Counted from the first letter of the stretch, positions 35,864-44,590 are shown. The stretch is 64,000 nucleotides of DNA from an uncultured Paludibaculum sp. (GCF_963665245.1 NZ_OY762267.1:4188001-4252000), one strand, 5' to 3'. A program made the numbers and translations. The notes: generated from the sequence alone by a model not told the origin.

Positions 35864-38275
35864 CTAAACGTCGAGGTTACGAACGTCCAACGCGTTGTCT
35901 TCAATGAACTTACGGCGCGCCTCGACATTCTCGCCCATCAGGGTCGTGAAGATCTCCTCGCACTCGACAGCGTCCTCCAGCTTCACTTCCAGCAGAGTGC
36001 GGGAGTCCGCGTTCATCGTCGTGCCCCAGAGCTGGTCGGGATTCATCTCGCCCAGACCCTTGTAACGCTGGACGGCGCAGTCGCGCGTGCCCTCGTTCTT
36101 GAGGTAGGCGATGAGCTCACGCCAGTTCGCGATCGTTTCGCGCCGGGCGTCCTTAACGACAATGAACGGGGGCTGGTTGAACTTCTGGGTTTGTTTTGCC
36201 AGAACACGGAGACGCTTGTACTCGGGCATGGAGGCCAGCTCGATGCCAACGGTCCGATCACCATGCGAATCGTCGTGATAGATGATCTTGAACGCGGAAT
36301 GTTCTTCGTCGGGCTCCACGCGGGCCTTCAGGCGCGGGCCTTCCAGAACGGCCGCCACCTTGCGCAACTCATCTTCGTTGGCGAAGTCGACCTTGGTGTC
36401 GAGAGCAAATTCAGGATTGGCGAGCGCCTCCACCACCACGGTCTCACGCATGCGGCGTTCGAGACGGGTGAAGAGCAACTGGAATTCGTCCAATGACATC
36501 AGGAAGCTACGGAGCTCGCCGCCTTCCAGGCGCAGGTCGCCGTTGGCACCGCTAAGGACGTGGACGTTCTCTGTAGCGCGGCGCAGGATTTCGCGGACGA
36601 ACTCCTCGTCGTTCTTGATGTACTTTTCGCTCTTGCCCTTCTTGATGCGGTACAACGGCGGCTGGGCGACGTAAACGTGACCCCTGGTAATCAGCTCCTG
36701 CATGTGGCGGAAGAAGAACGTGAGCAACAGCGTGCGGATATGGCTGCCATCGACGTCGGCGTCCGTCATCAGGATGATCTTGTGATAGCGGAGCTTGCTG
36801 GCATCGAAGTCTTCCTTGCCGATGCCCGTACCGATAGCCGTGATCATGGCCCGGATTTCGTCATGGCCCAGCATCTTGTCGTAGCGCGCCTTTTCGACGT
36901 TTAGAATCTTACCCTTGAGGGGCAGGATGGCCTGATACTTACGATCGCGGCCGGTTTTGGCGGTGCCGCCGGCCGACTCGCCCTCGACAAGGAACAGTTC
37001 GCAGCGGGCCGGGTCTTTCTCCTGACAATCGGCCAACTTCCCGGGCAGACCACCGGAGTCGAGCGCGCCTTTGCGGCGGGTGAGTTCCCTGGCTTTGCGA
37101 GCCGCCTCACGGGCGCGGGCTGCTTCCACGGCCTTACCGATGATCTTCTTCATCACCGCGGGGTTCTTGTCGAAGAACTCGGTGAGCTTCTCGTTCACGA
37201 TGGCCTGCACCAGGCCACCAATGTCGGAGTTGAGCTTGCCCTTGGTCTGGCCTTCAAACTGGGGTTGAGGTAGTTTGACGCTGACAACGGCCGTGATACC
37301 TTCCAGAACGTCGTCGCCGGAGAGGTTGGCGTCTTTCACTTCCTTGAACAGGCCAGCCTGCCGGGCACTGGCATTCAGGGTCCGTGTGAGGGCCGTGCGG
37401 AACCCGGTCAGATGCGAGCCGCCGTCCTTGGTGTTGATGTTGTTGGCGTACGAAAAGATCTGGTCGGAGTAGCTGTCGTTCCACTGCATCGCGATGTCGA
37501 TGACGAGGGTGCCGCCGTTAGGCATCTCCCGCTCGCCCTCGATGCTGATGGGCTTTTCGTGAAGAACGTTCTTGCCGCGGTTCAGGTGTTTGATGAACTC
37601 GGCGATTCCGCCCGAGTAGAAGAACTCATGGGCTTTGACAGGCTCGACGCGTTCATCGGTGAGAGTGATCTTGAGACCGCGGTTCAGAAAGGCGGTCTCC
37701 CGCAGACGGGTGGCCAGCGTGTCGAAGTTGAACTTCGTCGCCTCCATGATGGTACCGTCGGCCTTGAATGTGATCTTCGTGCCTGTTTTGTTAGCTTTAC
37801 CCGTGCGGGTAAGGGGCCCTTTGGGCAGACCGCGCTCGTAGTCCTGCTCCCAGGCTGCCTTTTCGCGCCAGATCTCGAGATGAAGCGTCTCTGAGAGTGC
37901 ATTGACGCAACTGACGCCGACACCATGAAGACCGCCTGACACTTTGTAGGTGTTGGCGTCAAACTTGCCGCCAGCGTGGAGTTTCGTCATTACGATCTCC
38001 GCGGCCGACACGCCAAACTCTTCCTTGATGCCAACCGGGATCCCACGGCCATTGTCGACGATGGTGATGGAATCGTCGATATGGATGGCCACCTGGATCT
38101 CGGAGCAATAGCCGGCCATAGCCTCGTCGACGGAGTTGTCCACAACCTCGTAGACCAGGTGGTGTAGCCCCATCTCACTGGTGGAGCCAATGTACATGGC
38201 GGGGCGGAGGCGCACGGCCTCCAGACCCTCCAGAACCTTAATGCTGCTGGAATCGTAAGTGCCAGGAGTGCTCAA
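35864..38275 (-). CDS. gyrB: DNA gyrase subunit B
   Basis: The 803-residue protein has the GHKL ATPase (EVVDNSVDEAMAG, NGRGIPVG, GLHGVGVSCVNALS), the transducer, the TOPRIM domain (LVEGESAGGTAK and DADVDGSHIRTLL) and the C-terminal GyrB region with QRYKGLGEMNPDQLW. With GyrA it introduces negative supercoils. Its place behind dnaN supports GyrB rather than ParE. recF, commonly between dnaN and gyrB, is missing; only 37 bp separate the two genes. Confidence 0.97.
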   Translation of the reverse strand: MSTPGTYDSSSIKVLEGLEAVRLRPAMYIGSTSEMGLHHLVYEVVDNSVDEAMAGYCSEIQVAIHIDDSITIVDNGRGIPVGIKEEFGVSAAEIVMTKLHAGGKFDANTYKVSGGLHGVGVSCVNALSETLHLEIWREKAAWEQDYERGLPKGPLTRTGKANKTGTKITFKADGTIMEATKFNFDTLATRLRETAFLNRGLKITLTDERVEPVKAHEFFYSGGIAEFIKHLNRGKNVLHEKPISIEGEREMPNGGTLVIDIAMQWNDSYSDQIFSYANNINTKDGGSHLTGFRTALTRTLNASARQAGLFKEVKDANLSGDDVLEGITAVVSVKLPQPQFEGQTKGKLNSDIGGLVQAIVNEKLTEFFDKNPAVMKKIIGKAVEAARAREAARKARELTRRKGALDSGGLPGKLADCQEKDPARCELFLVEGESAGGTAKTGRDRKYQAILPLKGKILNVEKARYDKMLGHDEIRAMITAIGTGIGKEDFDASKLRYHKIILMTDADVDGSHIRTLLLTFFFRHMQELITRGHVYVAQPPLYRIKKGKSEKYIKNDEEFVREILRRATENVHVLSGANGDLRLEGGELRSFLMSLDEFQLLFTRLERRMRETVVVEALANPEFALDTKVDFANEDELRKVAAVLEGPRLKARVEPDEEHSAFKIIYHDDSHGDRTVGIELASMPEYKRLRVLAKQTQKFNQPPFIVVKDARRETIANWRELIAYLKNEGTRDCAVQRYKGLGEMNPDQLWGTTMNADSRTLLEVKLEDAVECEEIFTTLMGENVEARRKFIEDNALDVRNLDV

Positions 38276-38312
38276 AACTATCTAATCCTTGTTTCCACCG
38301 CTCGCATCACGG

Positions 38313-39428
38313 TCAGATGCGCATGGGCATCACGACATAGCGGTACTTGTAGTCAACGCCTTCGCCGGACGGAGTCAACTCGCCGGCACTTTGCGCGTCC
38401 TTGAAGTGGAAGGCCACCTTGGCCTCGGGCACGGCGCGCAGGAACTCAAGCAGATACTGGGCATTGAAACCGATCTCGACCGTGGGGCCGCCGTATTCCA
38501 CTGCCAGACTCTCTTCCGACTCGCCGCTTTCCGAGAGCGAGGAATGAATGGTGGCTTCGTTGTCGGCGAAGCGCACCTTGATGGCGCGCGAGCGCTCATC
38601 GGAAAACTGGGCAACACGCTCAATGGAGGCGCGGAGTTCATCCCGTTCGATGGCGACGGTATGACTGTGCGACTTGGGCAGAACGCGTTCAAAGTCGGGA
38701 AAATTACCGGTGAGCTTACGGCTGATCAGCAGGCGGGCACCCACCTGGAAGAACAGGTGGTTGTCATCTCCGGAAAAGTCGACGGCGGCGTCCTTGGTTT
38801 CGGAATCCGACGCCAGTTTGAGGATCTCGGCCATCGCCTTCCGGGGCAGCAGCGCCTTGTAGTTCGTTTCGCTCTGCATTGGGTTCTCGCACTCGACGAG
38901 GGCGAGGCGATGGCCATCTGTGGCAACCATCGTAATCGTCTTACCCTTCACCTGCAGTAGAGCGCCATTCAGGGTGAAACGGGATTCCTCGGCGGAAATA
39001 GCGAAGATCGTCTTCGAGATCATACCGGCCAGCAGCGAGAGCGGGAGCTGCGCCAGCGCCTCGGGCATCTCGGGCAGTTCAGGATAGCTCTCCCGCGACA
39101 TACCGGCGATACGGGTCTTCGAGCGGCCGCAGGTGAGACTGGCCCAATGGTTGTCGCTGAACTTCACCACGACATCGGCGTCGGGCAGCAGACGGACATA
39201 GTCCAGCAGCTTTTTGGCGGGGATGGTGCCGGCACCTGCGGACTTCACCTTGGCGGGTGTGGAACAGCGGATGCCCAGTTCGAGGTCGGTGGCCGTTACC
39301 GTCAGCCTTTCGCCGGAAAGCTCCAGCAACACATTCGACAGGATTGGAATGGTGGTCTTCCGCTCGACAACACCTTGCGACAGGTTGAGCTCGCGAACGA
39401 GATCGGCCTTGCTGACGGTGAACTCCAT
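38313..39428 (-). CDS. dnaN: DNA polymerase III beta sliding clamp
   Basis: The 371-residue product has the three clamp repeats of about 120 residues, beginning MEFTVSKADLVRELNL and ending in the typical YRYVVMPMRI, where the final residues form part of the partner-binding pocket. It tethers the replicative polymerase to DNA. Transcription follows dnaA in the same direction across a 257-bp intergenic region that carries a long hairpin and DnaA-box-like motifs. Confidence 0.97.
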   Translation of the reverse strand: MEFTVSKADLVRELNLSQGVVERKTTIPILSNVLLELSGERLTVTATDLELGIRCSTPAKVKSAGAGTIPAKKLLDYVRLLPDADVVVKFSDNHWASLTCGRSKTRIAGMSRESYPELPEMPEALAQLPLSLLAGMISKTIFAISAEESRFTLNGALLQVKGKTITMVATDGHRLALVECENPMQSETNYKALLPRKAMAEILKLASDSETKDAAVDFSGDDNHLFFQVGARLLISRKLTGNFPDFERVLPKSHSHTVAIERDELRASIERVAQFSDERSRAIKVRFADNEATIHSSLSESGESEESLAVEYGGPTVEIGFNAQYLLEFLRAVPEAKVAFHFKDAQSAGELTPSGEGVDYKYRYVVMPMRI

Positions 39429-39519
39429 GGAACCGCTCCCCCTTCTGATCGGACCGTAACGCCTACTGCTATCTCTCTCTCAATGAACAGATCCTCTTCC
39501 TTCTAGGATTCGTAGGACC

Positions 39520-39528
39520 TGTGGAAAT
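39520..39528 (-). promoter_or_regulatory. DnaA-box-like motif
   Basis: TGTGGAAAT (ATTTCCACA on the minus strand) matches the consensus TTATCCACA at 7 of 9 positions and recurs at 41052 and 41265. Confidence 0.45.
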
Positions 39529-39620
39529 GTAGATTTCTCTCTAAATTATACAAAACTCTGAGCCTTGACGGATCCGCCAAGTGTGAAAACTAACGTTGGG
39601 ACCGGCGGGTCTTCCGGCTG

Positions 39621-39659
39621 CCCCACAGATCCTCACAGGTGTGCAGAGGGTCTGTGGGG
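39621..39659. repeat. Large hairpin in the dnaA-dnaN gap
   Basis: Positions 39621-39634 pair with 39646-39659 along 14 bp with a single T-G wobble and an 11-nt loop. No T tract follows on either strand, so it is not a standard terminator. The stem arms contain CCACAG/CTGTGG, the core of the nearby DnaA-box-like motifs. Confidence 0.8.
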
Positions 39660-39666
39660 TAGCCCC

Positions 39667-39675
39667 TGTGGAAAA
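39667..39675 (-). promoter_or_regulatory. DnaA-box-like motif, best match
   Basis: TGTGGAAAA (TTTTCCACA on the minus strand) matches the consensus TTATCCACA at 8 of 9 positions, 11 bp past the dnaA stop codon. Confidence 0.5.
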
Positions 39676-39685
39676 CTTTAGAAGG

Positions 39686-41029
39686 CTAATTGAATGAATC
39701 GGATACGCTGTGGATCAGCCTGTTCAAATCGGGGTCTGCCTGGCGCAGCTCCTCCACTTTCCGGATGGAGTGCAGGACTGTGGTGTGGTGCTTACCGCCG
39801 AAGTGGCGTCCGATCTCGGGGAGGGAGGCCGAGGTGAGGTCCTTGCAGATGTACATGGCGACCTGGCGTGGCCGGGCGATTTCGTGGGCGTTCGTCTTCT
39901 GTTTGAGCTGGGAGGGCTGTAGGTTGTAGCGCTCCGCCACAGCCCGGACGACGGCATCGATGGTGACACGTCGCTCAGGTCCCGGCAGCAGTTGCTTCAA
40001 GGCCTGCTGGGCCATTGGCAGGTTGATGGGGATATTCGTCACTGAAGAATACGCCAGCAGCTTCGTCCAGGCGCCTTCCAGCTCGCGCACACTAGATTTC
40101 GTCTTGGTGGCGATGTAGATGCGAACGTCCTCTGGCAGCCGGATGCCCTCCATCTCGGCCTTCTTGTCCAGAATTGCCATCTTGGTCTCGAGGTCAGGCG
40201 GTTGTACGTCGACCATGAGGCCCCACTCGAAGCGGGTCCTGAGGCGTTCGACCAAGCCAGGAGTGTTCTTCGGCATCTGGTCGCTGCTGATGACAATCTG
40301 CTTCTGGTGATCGTAGAGCTCGTTGAACGTGTGGAAGAACTCTTCCTGGGTGCGTTCCTTGCCGGCGAGGGAGTGGATGTCATCGATCAGCAGAGCATCG
40401 GCGGTGCGATAGTGCTGATGGAAGGCAGCCATGCGATCGGTCCGGATGCAGTGGATCATCTCGTTCATGAACCGCTCGCCCGAGGTGTAGACGAGGCGTA
40501 AGGCGCCATGATGGTCGATGAGAGCTCGGCCGATTGCGTGGATGAGATGGGTTTTCCCCATTCCACTGCCACCGTAGATGAAAAGCGGGTTGTAGCTCTT
40601 TGAGGGCGAGTCGGCGACGGCCAGTGCGGCGGCGTGCGCGAACTGATTGCAGGAACCCACAACAAATGAAGAAAACGTAAGACGGGGGTTCAACTGGCTG
40701 TTGACAGCCGGGAACTCCGGCGCCGGAGCAGCGGAGGCTCCGTTGATGGGACGGGAAGAGCGGTGATCCAGAGGCATCGCCGATAGCGGAGCGAGCTCAT
40801 AGTGGATTTCCGCGATCGAAAGCTGCAGATCACGGATTGCCGTGGCTACCTTCGGCGCATATTCACTCTCCAGCCAGATCTTGGTGACTTCGTCCGGTAC
40901 AGCCACTCGCAACCTTGCCCCATCCAACTCCAGGAACTCTGTGCGAGAAACCCAGTTCTGGTAGGCCTCCGAGGTTAACTTGTGGTGTAGCTGTTCTTTG
41001 ATAGCTTCCCATGTATTTTTTTCCAACAT
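39686..41029 (-). CDS. dnaA: Chromosomal replication initiator DnaA
   Basis: From the ATG at 41029 the protein has 447 residues: domain I (about 1-80), a short variable linker, the AAA+ domain with Walker A GGSGMGKTHL and Walker B LLIDDIHSL, and the C-terminal DNA-binding domain. The recognition helix reads GGKHHTTVLHS where most bacteria have RDHTTV: H414 replaces the Asp that contacts DnaA-box bases in E. coli (D433). It opens the origin for replication. A GTG at 41059 would add ten residues without family support. Variant boxes lie on both sides of the gene. Confidence 0.96.
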   Translation of the reverse strand: MLEKNTWEAIKEQLHHKLTSEAYQNWVSRTEFLELDGARLRVAVPDEVTKIWLESEYAPKVATAIRDLQLSIAEIHYELAPLSAMPLDHRSSRPINGASAAPAPEFPAVNSQLNPRLTFSSFVVGSCNQFAHAAALAVADSPSKSYNPLFIYGGSGMGKTHLIHAIGRALIDHHGALRLVYTSGERFMNEMIHCIRTDRMAAFHQHYRTADALLIDDIHSLAGKERTQEEFFHTFNELYDHQKQIVISSDQMPKNTPGLVERLRTRFEWGLMVDVQPPDLETKMAILDKKAEMEGIRLPEDVRIYIATKTKSSVRELEGAWTKLLAYSSVTNIPINLPMAQQALKQLLPGPERRVTIDAVVRAVAERYNLQPSQLKQKTNAHEIARPRQVAMYICKDLTSASLPEIGRHFGGKHHTTVLHSIRKVEELRQADPDLNRLIHSVSDSFN

Positions 41030-41051
41030 CGAGTCACAATACTCCCACGTA

Positions 41052-41060
41052 ATTTCCACA
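41052..41060 (+). promoter_or_regulatory. DnaA-box-like motif
   Basis: ATTTCCACA, 23 bp upstream of the dnaA start, is followed at once by the inverted half GTGGAAA, forming the imperfect palindrome TTTCCACAGCGTGGAAA. It may serve dnaA autoregulation. Confidence 0.45.
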
Positions 41061-41264
41061 GCGTGGAAAGGTCGACAGAAACAGATTTGAGGATTGGCGA
41101 AAGGCGACCGTTCTGTCTGGCGTCGTTGATCGGGAGTGCCCTCCCGCAGCGTACGCCGCCGCCCAAGCGAAGATCAGAATAGCACAATTCACAGGGCATC
41201 AAGCGGCCTCGATAACATATTTGTAACCTAATAAAAACAAAGGATTATCTACGTTTGCAGGGGT

Positions 41265-41273
41265 TGTGGAAAT
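41265..41273 (-). promoter_or_regulatory. DnaA-box-like motif
   Basis: TGTGGAAAT lies 14 bp beyond the A/T-rich segment, a suitable distance for a box that anchors DnaA next to the unwinding element. Confidence 0.45.
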
Positions 41274-41372
41274 CGCTCGCATTTCCGTCGGATTTTGTTC
41301 TGGGAATGCTGCAAGAGGCTGAACGGATTGGTACTACCCGAGGCGTGAGAGAGCGCCGCCGGGGGGCCGGAT

Positions 41373-41404
41373 TTGACAGATCGAGCCCACCCGAGCAACA
41401 ATTA
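41373..41404 (+). promoter_or_regulatory. Candidate promoter of tRNA-Gly
   Basis: A perfect TTGACA lies at 41373-41378, 41 bp before the tRNA. The -10 region is A/T-rich (CAACAATTA) but has no good hexamer, so only the -35 is convincing. Confidence 0.35.
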
Positions 41405-41418
41405 AAAAGTACCGGCGA

Positions 41419-41494
41419 GCGGGAGTAACTCAGCTGGTAGAGTGCGACCTTGCCAAGGTCGATGTCGCCGGTTCGAATCCGGTCTCCCGCTCCA
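41419..41494 (+). tRNA. tRNA-Gly (anticodon GCC)
   Basis: The 76-nt gene has acceptor GCGGGAG with CTCCCGC, D-arm with AGCTGGTAG, anticodon loop TTGCCAA, T-loop TTCGAAT, discriminator T as expected for glycine, and an encoded CCA. Confidence 0.96.
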
Positions 41495-41604
41495 GATCGC
41501 CCTCCTCCCTCGGTCGCCTTTCACACCATCTACACGCCATCGTTACATCTGCGCGTCAACTTCCTTGTCATCCTGAACTTCACATTTCTCGTCAGTATCG
41601 GTGT

Positions 41605-43035
41605 ATGCGGCAGGTTCTATTTCTACTCGCCATCCCACTGGTTGCGGCGGCTCCGCAACTGACGGAAGAACAGCGCATGGAGCATCTGCTGGCACGGGCG
41701 ACCTTCGGAGCACGGCCGGGGGATGTGGAACAGGTCCGAACGATAGGGTGGAAGAGGTGGCTCGACCAACAACTGCACCCGGAGAAGATTCAGGAGAGTG
41801 TAGTGCTGGAGGAGCGGCTGAAGCCGCTGGAGTCGCTCCAGATGTCGAGCGAAGAGCTGGCGCGGGTCTATCCGCGGCCCAAGCCCCAGAAAAATTTGCC
41901 GCCGGCGGACGCGTTGCGTCCGCCCCGGCCTCAACGGCCGGGCTTCCGCATGGCGGAAGCAACCACACAGCAGCGTCGCGACTTCCTCATGGAAACGGCA
42001 CCTCCTCGGGTGATCGCCTACGACCTGAGTGAGTCCAAGGTTCTGCACGCCGTCTACTCCAACCGGCAGTTGGAAGAGGTCCTCACAGATTTTTGGTTTA
42101 ACCACTTTAATGTGTTCTTCGACAAGGGTGCTGACCGGTACCTAGTCACGTCCTATGAACGCGACGCAATCCGCCCCCACGTTCTAGGCAAGTTCCGAGA
42201 TCTTTTGCTTGCCACAGCCAAGCACCCGGCGATGCTCTTTTATCTGGACAACTGGCAGTCCGTTGCGCCGGGCTCGCAGCCGCGTCAAAAGCAACGCGGA
42301 TTGAATGAGAATTATGCCCGCGAACTCCTGGAGTTGCACACTCTCGGGGTGGACGGGGGCTATTCCCAGAAGGACATTGTCGAAGTGGCGCGCTGTTTCA
42401 CGGGGTGGACGATCCGGCAACCGCAACAAGGCGGCGGATTCTACTTCGCGCCGCGACTCCACGATCGGGGCGAGAAAACCGTGTTGGGCATCAAGATCCC
42501 GGCCGGCGGTGGGGAAGACGACGGTCTGAAGGTCCTGGAGATCCTGGCTAAACACCCGGCCACTGCCCGATTTCTCAGCCGGGAGCTCGCGGTGCGCTTC
42601 GTCAGCGACGACCCACCGGCGGCACTCGTCGACCGGATGGCCAAGGAGTACTTGAAAACCGGTGGCGATCTCAGAGAGGTCATCAGATTGATGTTTGAGT
42701 CGAAGGAGTTCTGGTCACCCGCGGCCTATCAGTGCAAGATCAAATCTCCGCTGGAGTTCGTTGCCAGCGTTGTCCGCTCCGGCGAAGCAGACGTCCAGTT
42801 TGGCTTCGGGTTGGCGCAGGTCATTGACCGCCTGGGCCAGCCGCTGTACCGAAAGGCAGAGCCGACGGGCTATTCGAACAGGTCGGAAGAATGGGTGAAC
42901 TCCTCGGGGCTGGTAGCCCGGCTGAACTTCGCGAGCACACTGGCGGCCAACCGTGTGCCGGGCACTCGCGTGGATGCTGAGAAGTACAAGGACGCCGGAG
43001 CGATTTGGGGATCGCCGGAGTTTCAGAAGCGTTGA
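41605..43035 (+). CDS. DUF1800 family secreted protein
   Basis: The 476-residue protein has a signal peptide (MRQVLFLLAIPLVAAAP) and the family hallmarks HLLARATFG near the start, TDFWFNHFNVF, and NENYARELLELHTLGVDGG in the middle. DUF1800 proteins are mostly encoded beside DUF1501 proteins, as here with a 7-bp gap, and both are exported; their joint function is not established, though surface or polysaccharide roles have been proposed. It is the first protein gene to the right of the origin region. Confidence 0.9.
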   Translation: MRQVLFLLAIPLVAAAPQLTEEQRMEHLLARATFGARPGDVEQVRTIGWKRWLDQQLHPEKIQESVVLEERLKPLESLQMSSEELARVYPRPKPQKNLPPADALRPPRPQRPGFRMAEATTQQRRDFLMETAPPRVIAYDLSESKVLHAVYSNRQLEEVLTDFWFNHFNVFFDKGADRYLVTSYERDAIRPHVLGKFRDLLLATAKHPAMLFYLDNWQSVAPGSQPRQKQRGLNENYARELLELHTLGVDGGYSQKDIVEVARCFTGWTIRQPQQGGGFYFAPRLHDRGEKTVLGIKIPAGGGEDDGLKVLEILAKHPATARFLSRELAVRFVSDDPPAALVDRMAKEYLKTGGDLREVIRLMFESKEFWSPAAYQCKIKSPLEFVASVVRSGEADVQFGFGLAQVIDRLGQPLYRKAEPTGYSNRSEEWVNSSGLVARLNFASTLAANRVPGTRVDAEKYKDAGAIWGSPEFQKR

Positions 43036-43042
43036 AAGGGGC

Positions 43043-44242
43043 ATGGCGATGGCGACACGCAGGGTGTTTCTCAGGAATTCCGCGCTGGCGCTGTTCGGCG
43101 TGGGAGCGGCTCCGCAATGGCTGGCACGGGCGTCGTCGGGCGGGGCGCGAAAGAAGATTCTCGTGGCCGTGCTACAGCGCGGTGCGGCCGATGGCCTGAA
43201 TATTGTGGTTCCGCACGGCGATAAGCGGTATGCGGAGCTGCGGCCAACGATCGGAGTCGCCCGGAATGCGGTGATCGATCTCGACGGCTTCTTCGGCCTG
43301 CATCCACAACTGGAACCACTGAAGCCACTGTATGACGCGAAGCAGCTCGCGATCGTACATGCCACAGGGTCGCCGGATGCGACACGCTCGCACTTCGACG
43401 CGCAGGACTACATGGAGAGCGGAACACCCGGACTGAAGTCGACGCGTGATGGCTGGATGAATCGCGCGCTGCCGCGCGAAACGAACCCATCTCCGCTACG
43501 CGCGGTGAGCGCCAGCGGGAATCTCGCGAAGACACTGAGAGGCCCGCAGCCGGCGGTGGCCATCGGAAATCTGAACGACTTCCAGGTGCGGGATCAGCGC
43601 ATGGCCGGGGCATTCCAATCGATGTACGCGGAGTCGCCCGACACGCGGCTCAAGACCGAAGGCCGAGAGACGTTCGAGGCGATGCGGATGCTGGAGTCGG
43701 TGCGCCGGGCGAATCCTTCGCCGGAGAATGGAGCCGACTATCCCCGTGGCCGGTTGGGCCAGAGTCTGCGGCAAGTGGCGCAACTAGTAAAGGGCGACGT
43801 CGGGCTGGAAGCGGCCTTCGCCGACATGGGCGGCTGGGATCATCACATCAACGAAGTTCCGCAAATGGAGAATCGTCTGCGCGAGTTCGGGCAGGCGTTG
43901 GCGGCGTTCCATCGCGATCTGGACGACCGCATGGCGGATGTCGTCGTTGTGACGATGTCCGAGTTCGGCCGCACCGCGCGGGAAAACGGCTCGCGCGGAA
44001 CCGATCACGGCCATGCCAATGTGATGTTCGCGATGGGCGGCGGCATCCACGGGGGCCGCGTGGCGGGGCGGTGGCCCGGGCTTGAGACAGAACAACTCCA
44101 CGAAGGCCGCGATCTCGCCGTCACTACCGACTTTCGCGATGTGCTGGGCGAGATTGTGGCCACGCACGTCGGCCTCACGGATCTCAATGCCGTGTTCCCC
44201 GGCTTTCGTTCGGGGCCAACGCCAGGGCTGTTTCGGAGCTGA
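43043..44242 (+). CDS. DUF1501 family exported protein
   Basis: From the ATG at 43043, with AAAGGGG just upstream, the protein has 399 residues. The N-terminus RRVFLRNSALALFGVG resembles a twin-arginine signal, which would mean export in folded form. Family marks are VLQRGAADGLN, DMGGWDHH and VVTMSEFGRTARENGSRGTDHG, the latter resembling the alkaline-phosphatase/sulfatase-like fold with potential metal ligands. It pairs with the DUF1800 gene, from which it is 7 bp away. Confidence 0.9.
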   Translation: MAMATRRVFLRNSALALFGVGAAPQWLARASSGGARKKILVAVLQRGAADGLNIVVPHGDKRYAELRPTIGVARNAVIDLDGFFGLHPQLEPLKPLYDAKQLAIVHATGSPDATRSHFDAQDYMESGTPGLKSTRDGWMNRALPRETNPSPLRAVSASGNLAKTLRGPQPAVAIGNLNDFQVRDQRMAGAFQSMYAESPDTRLKTEGRETFEAMRMLESVRRANPSPENGADYPRGRLGQSLRQVAQLVKGDVGLEAAFADMGGWDHHINEVPQMENRLREFGQALAAFHRDLDDRMADVVVVTMSEFGRTARENGSRGTDHGHANVMFAMGGGIHGGRVAGRWPGLETEQLHEGRDLAVTTDFRDVLGEIVATHVGLTDLNAVFPGFRSGPTPGLFRS

Positions 44243-44248
44243 AGGAAA

Positions 44249-44491
44249 TTACGCGGCCCGGCCAAGCGGCGGTGGTCCGGCCGGCTGAGCAGCGACACGA
44301 ACAGGCTGCGGCCCGGCGACGCGGACGGACTTGGGCTGTTGTTCCCACGGCACCGGGAAGGTGCGGAGACATTGAGGACAGCGATATTGACCGTTGACCG
44401 GCCACATGGGTGCGGGATGCATCGCCCGGCACCACGTTGCGGCTGCTGTTTCCCAGAGATTTGGCGACCGTTTGTCCCAGGAGTGGAACAT
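44249..44491 (-). CDS. Small CxxC protein of unknown function
   Basis: The 80-residue frame starts at the ATG at 44491, preceded by GGAGGGG 5 bp upstream, a strong ribosome site. It encodes WCRAMHPAPMWPVNGQYRCP followed by QCLRTFPVPW: one Cys and His, then a CPQC pair, which together could bind zinc. The tail is Pro/Val/Ala-rich. The motif WCxxxHxxPMWP-G-Y-CxxCxRxxPVPW looks conserved rather than random. It is encoded opposite its neighbours and converges on the DUF1501 gene with a 6-bp gap. Confidence 0.6.
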   Translation of the reverse strand: MFHSWDKRSPNLWETAAATWCRAMHPAPMWPVNGQYRCPQCLRTFPVPWEQQPKSVRVAGPQPVRVAAQPAGPPPLGRAA

Positions 44492-44590
44492 GAAAGCCCC
44501 TCCTTCACCGCTTTGGATGTGCATGCTGTCTTCGAAGTTTCATCGTCTGTCCACGACCCGCCGCCGGACGTAGCGGCATATGATAGACGC

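Larger units (their letters stand above)
39429..39685. other. dnaA-dnaN intergenic region
   Basis: This 257-bp gap contains no gene. It holds an A/T-rich stretch around 39530-39555, two TGTGGAAA motifs and a 14-bp-stem hairpin. In several bacteria the replication origin includes the dnaA-dnaN gap, so this region may be part of a bipartite origin. Confidence 0.55.
41030..41418. other. Candidate replication origin (oriC)
   Basis: The 389-bp gap between dnaA and tRNA-Gly contains no gene. It holds two ATTTCCACA-type boxes (41052, 41265), a TTATCTACG sequence at 41245-41253 and a strikingly A/T-rich segment at about 41212-41250 that could be the unwinding element. Genes on both sides are transcribed away from it, and parS sites lie 22 kb away. 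Position and composition support an origin; no single motif proves it. Confidence 0.6.

Noticed and set aside
39621..39659. Intrinsic terminator of dnaA
   Set aside because: Strong stem but no T tract on the minus strand; kept as a repeat of unknown role.
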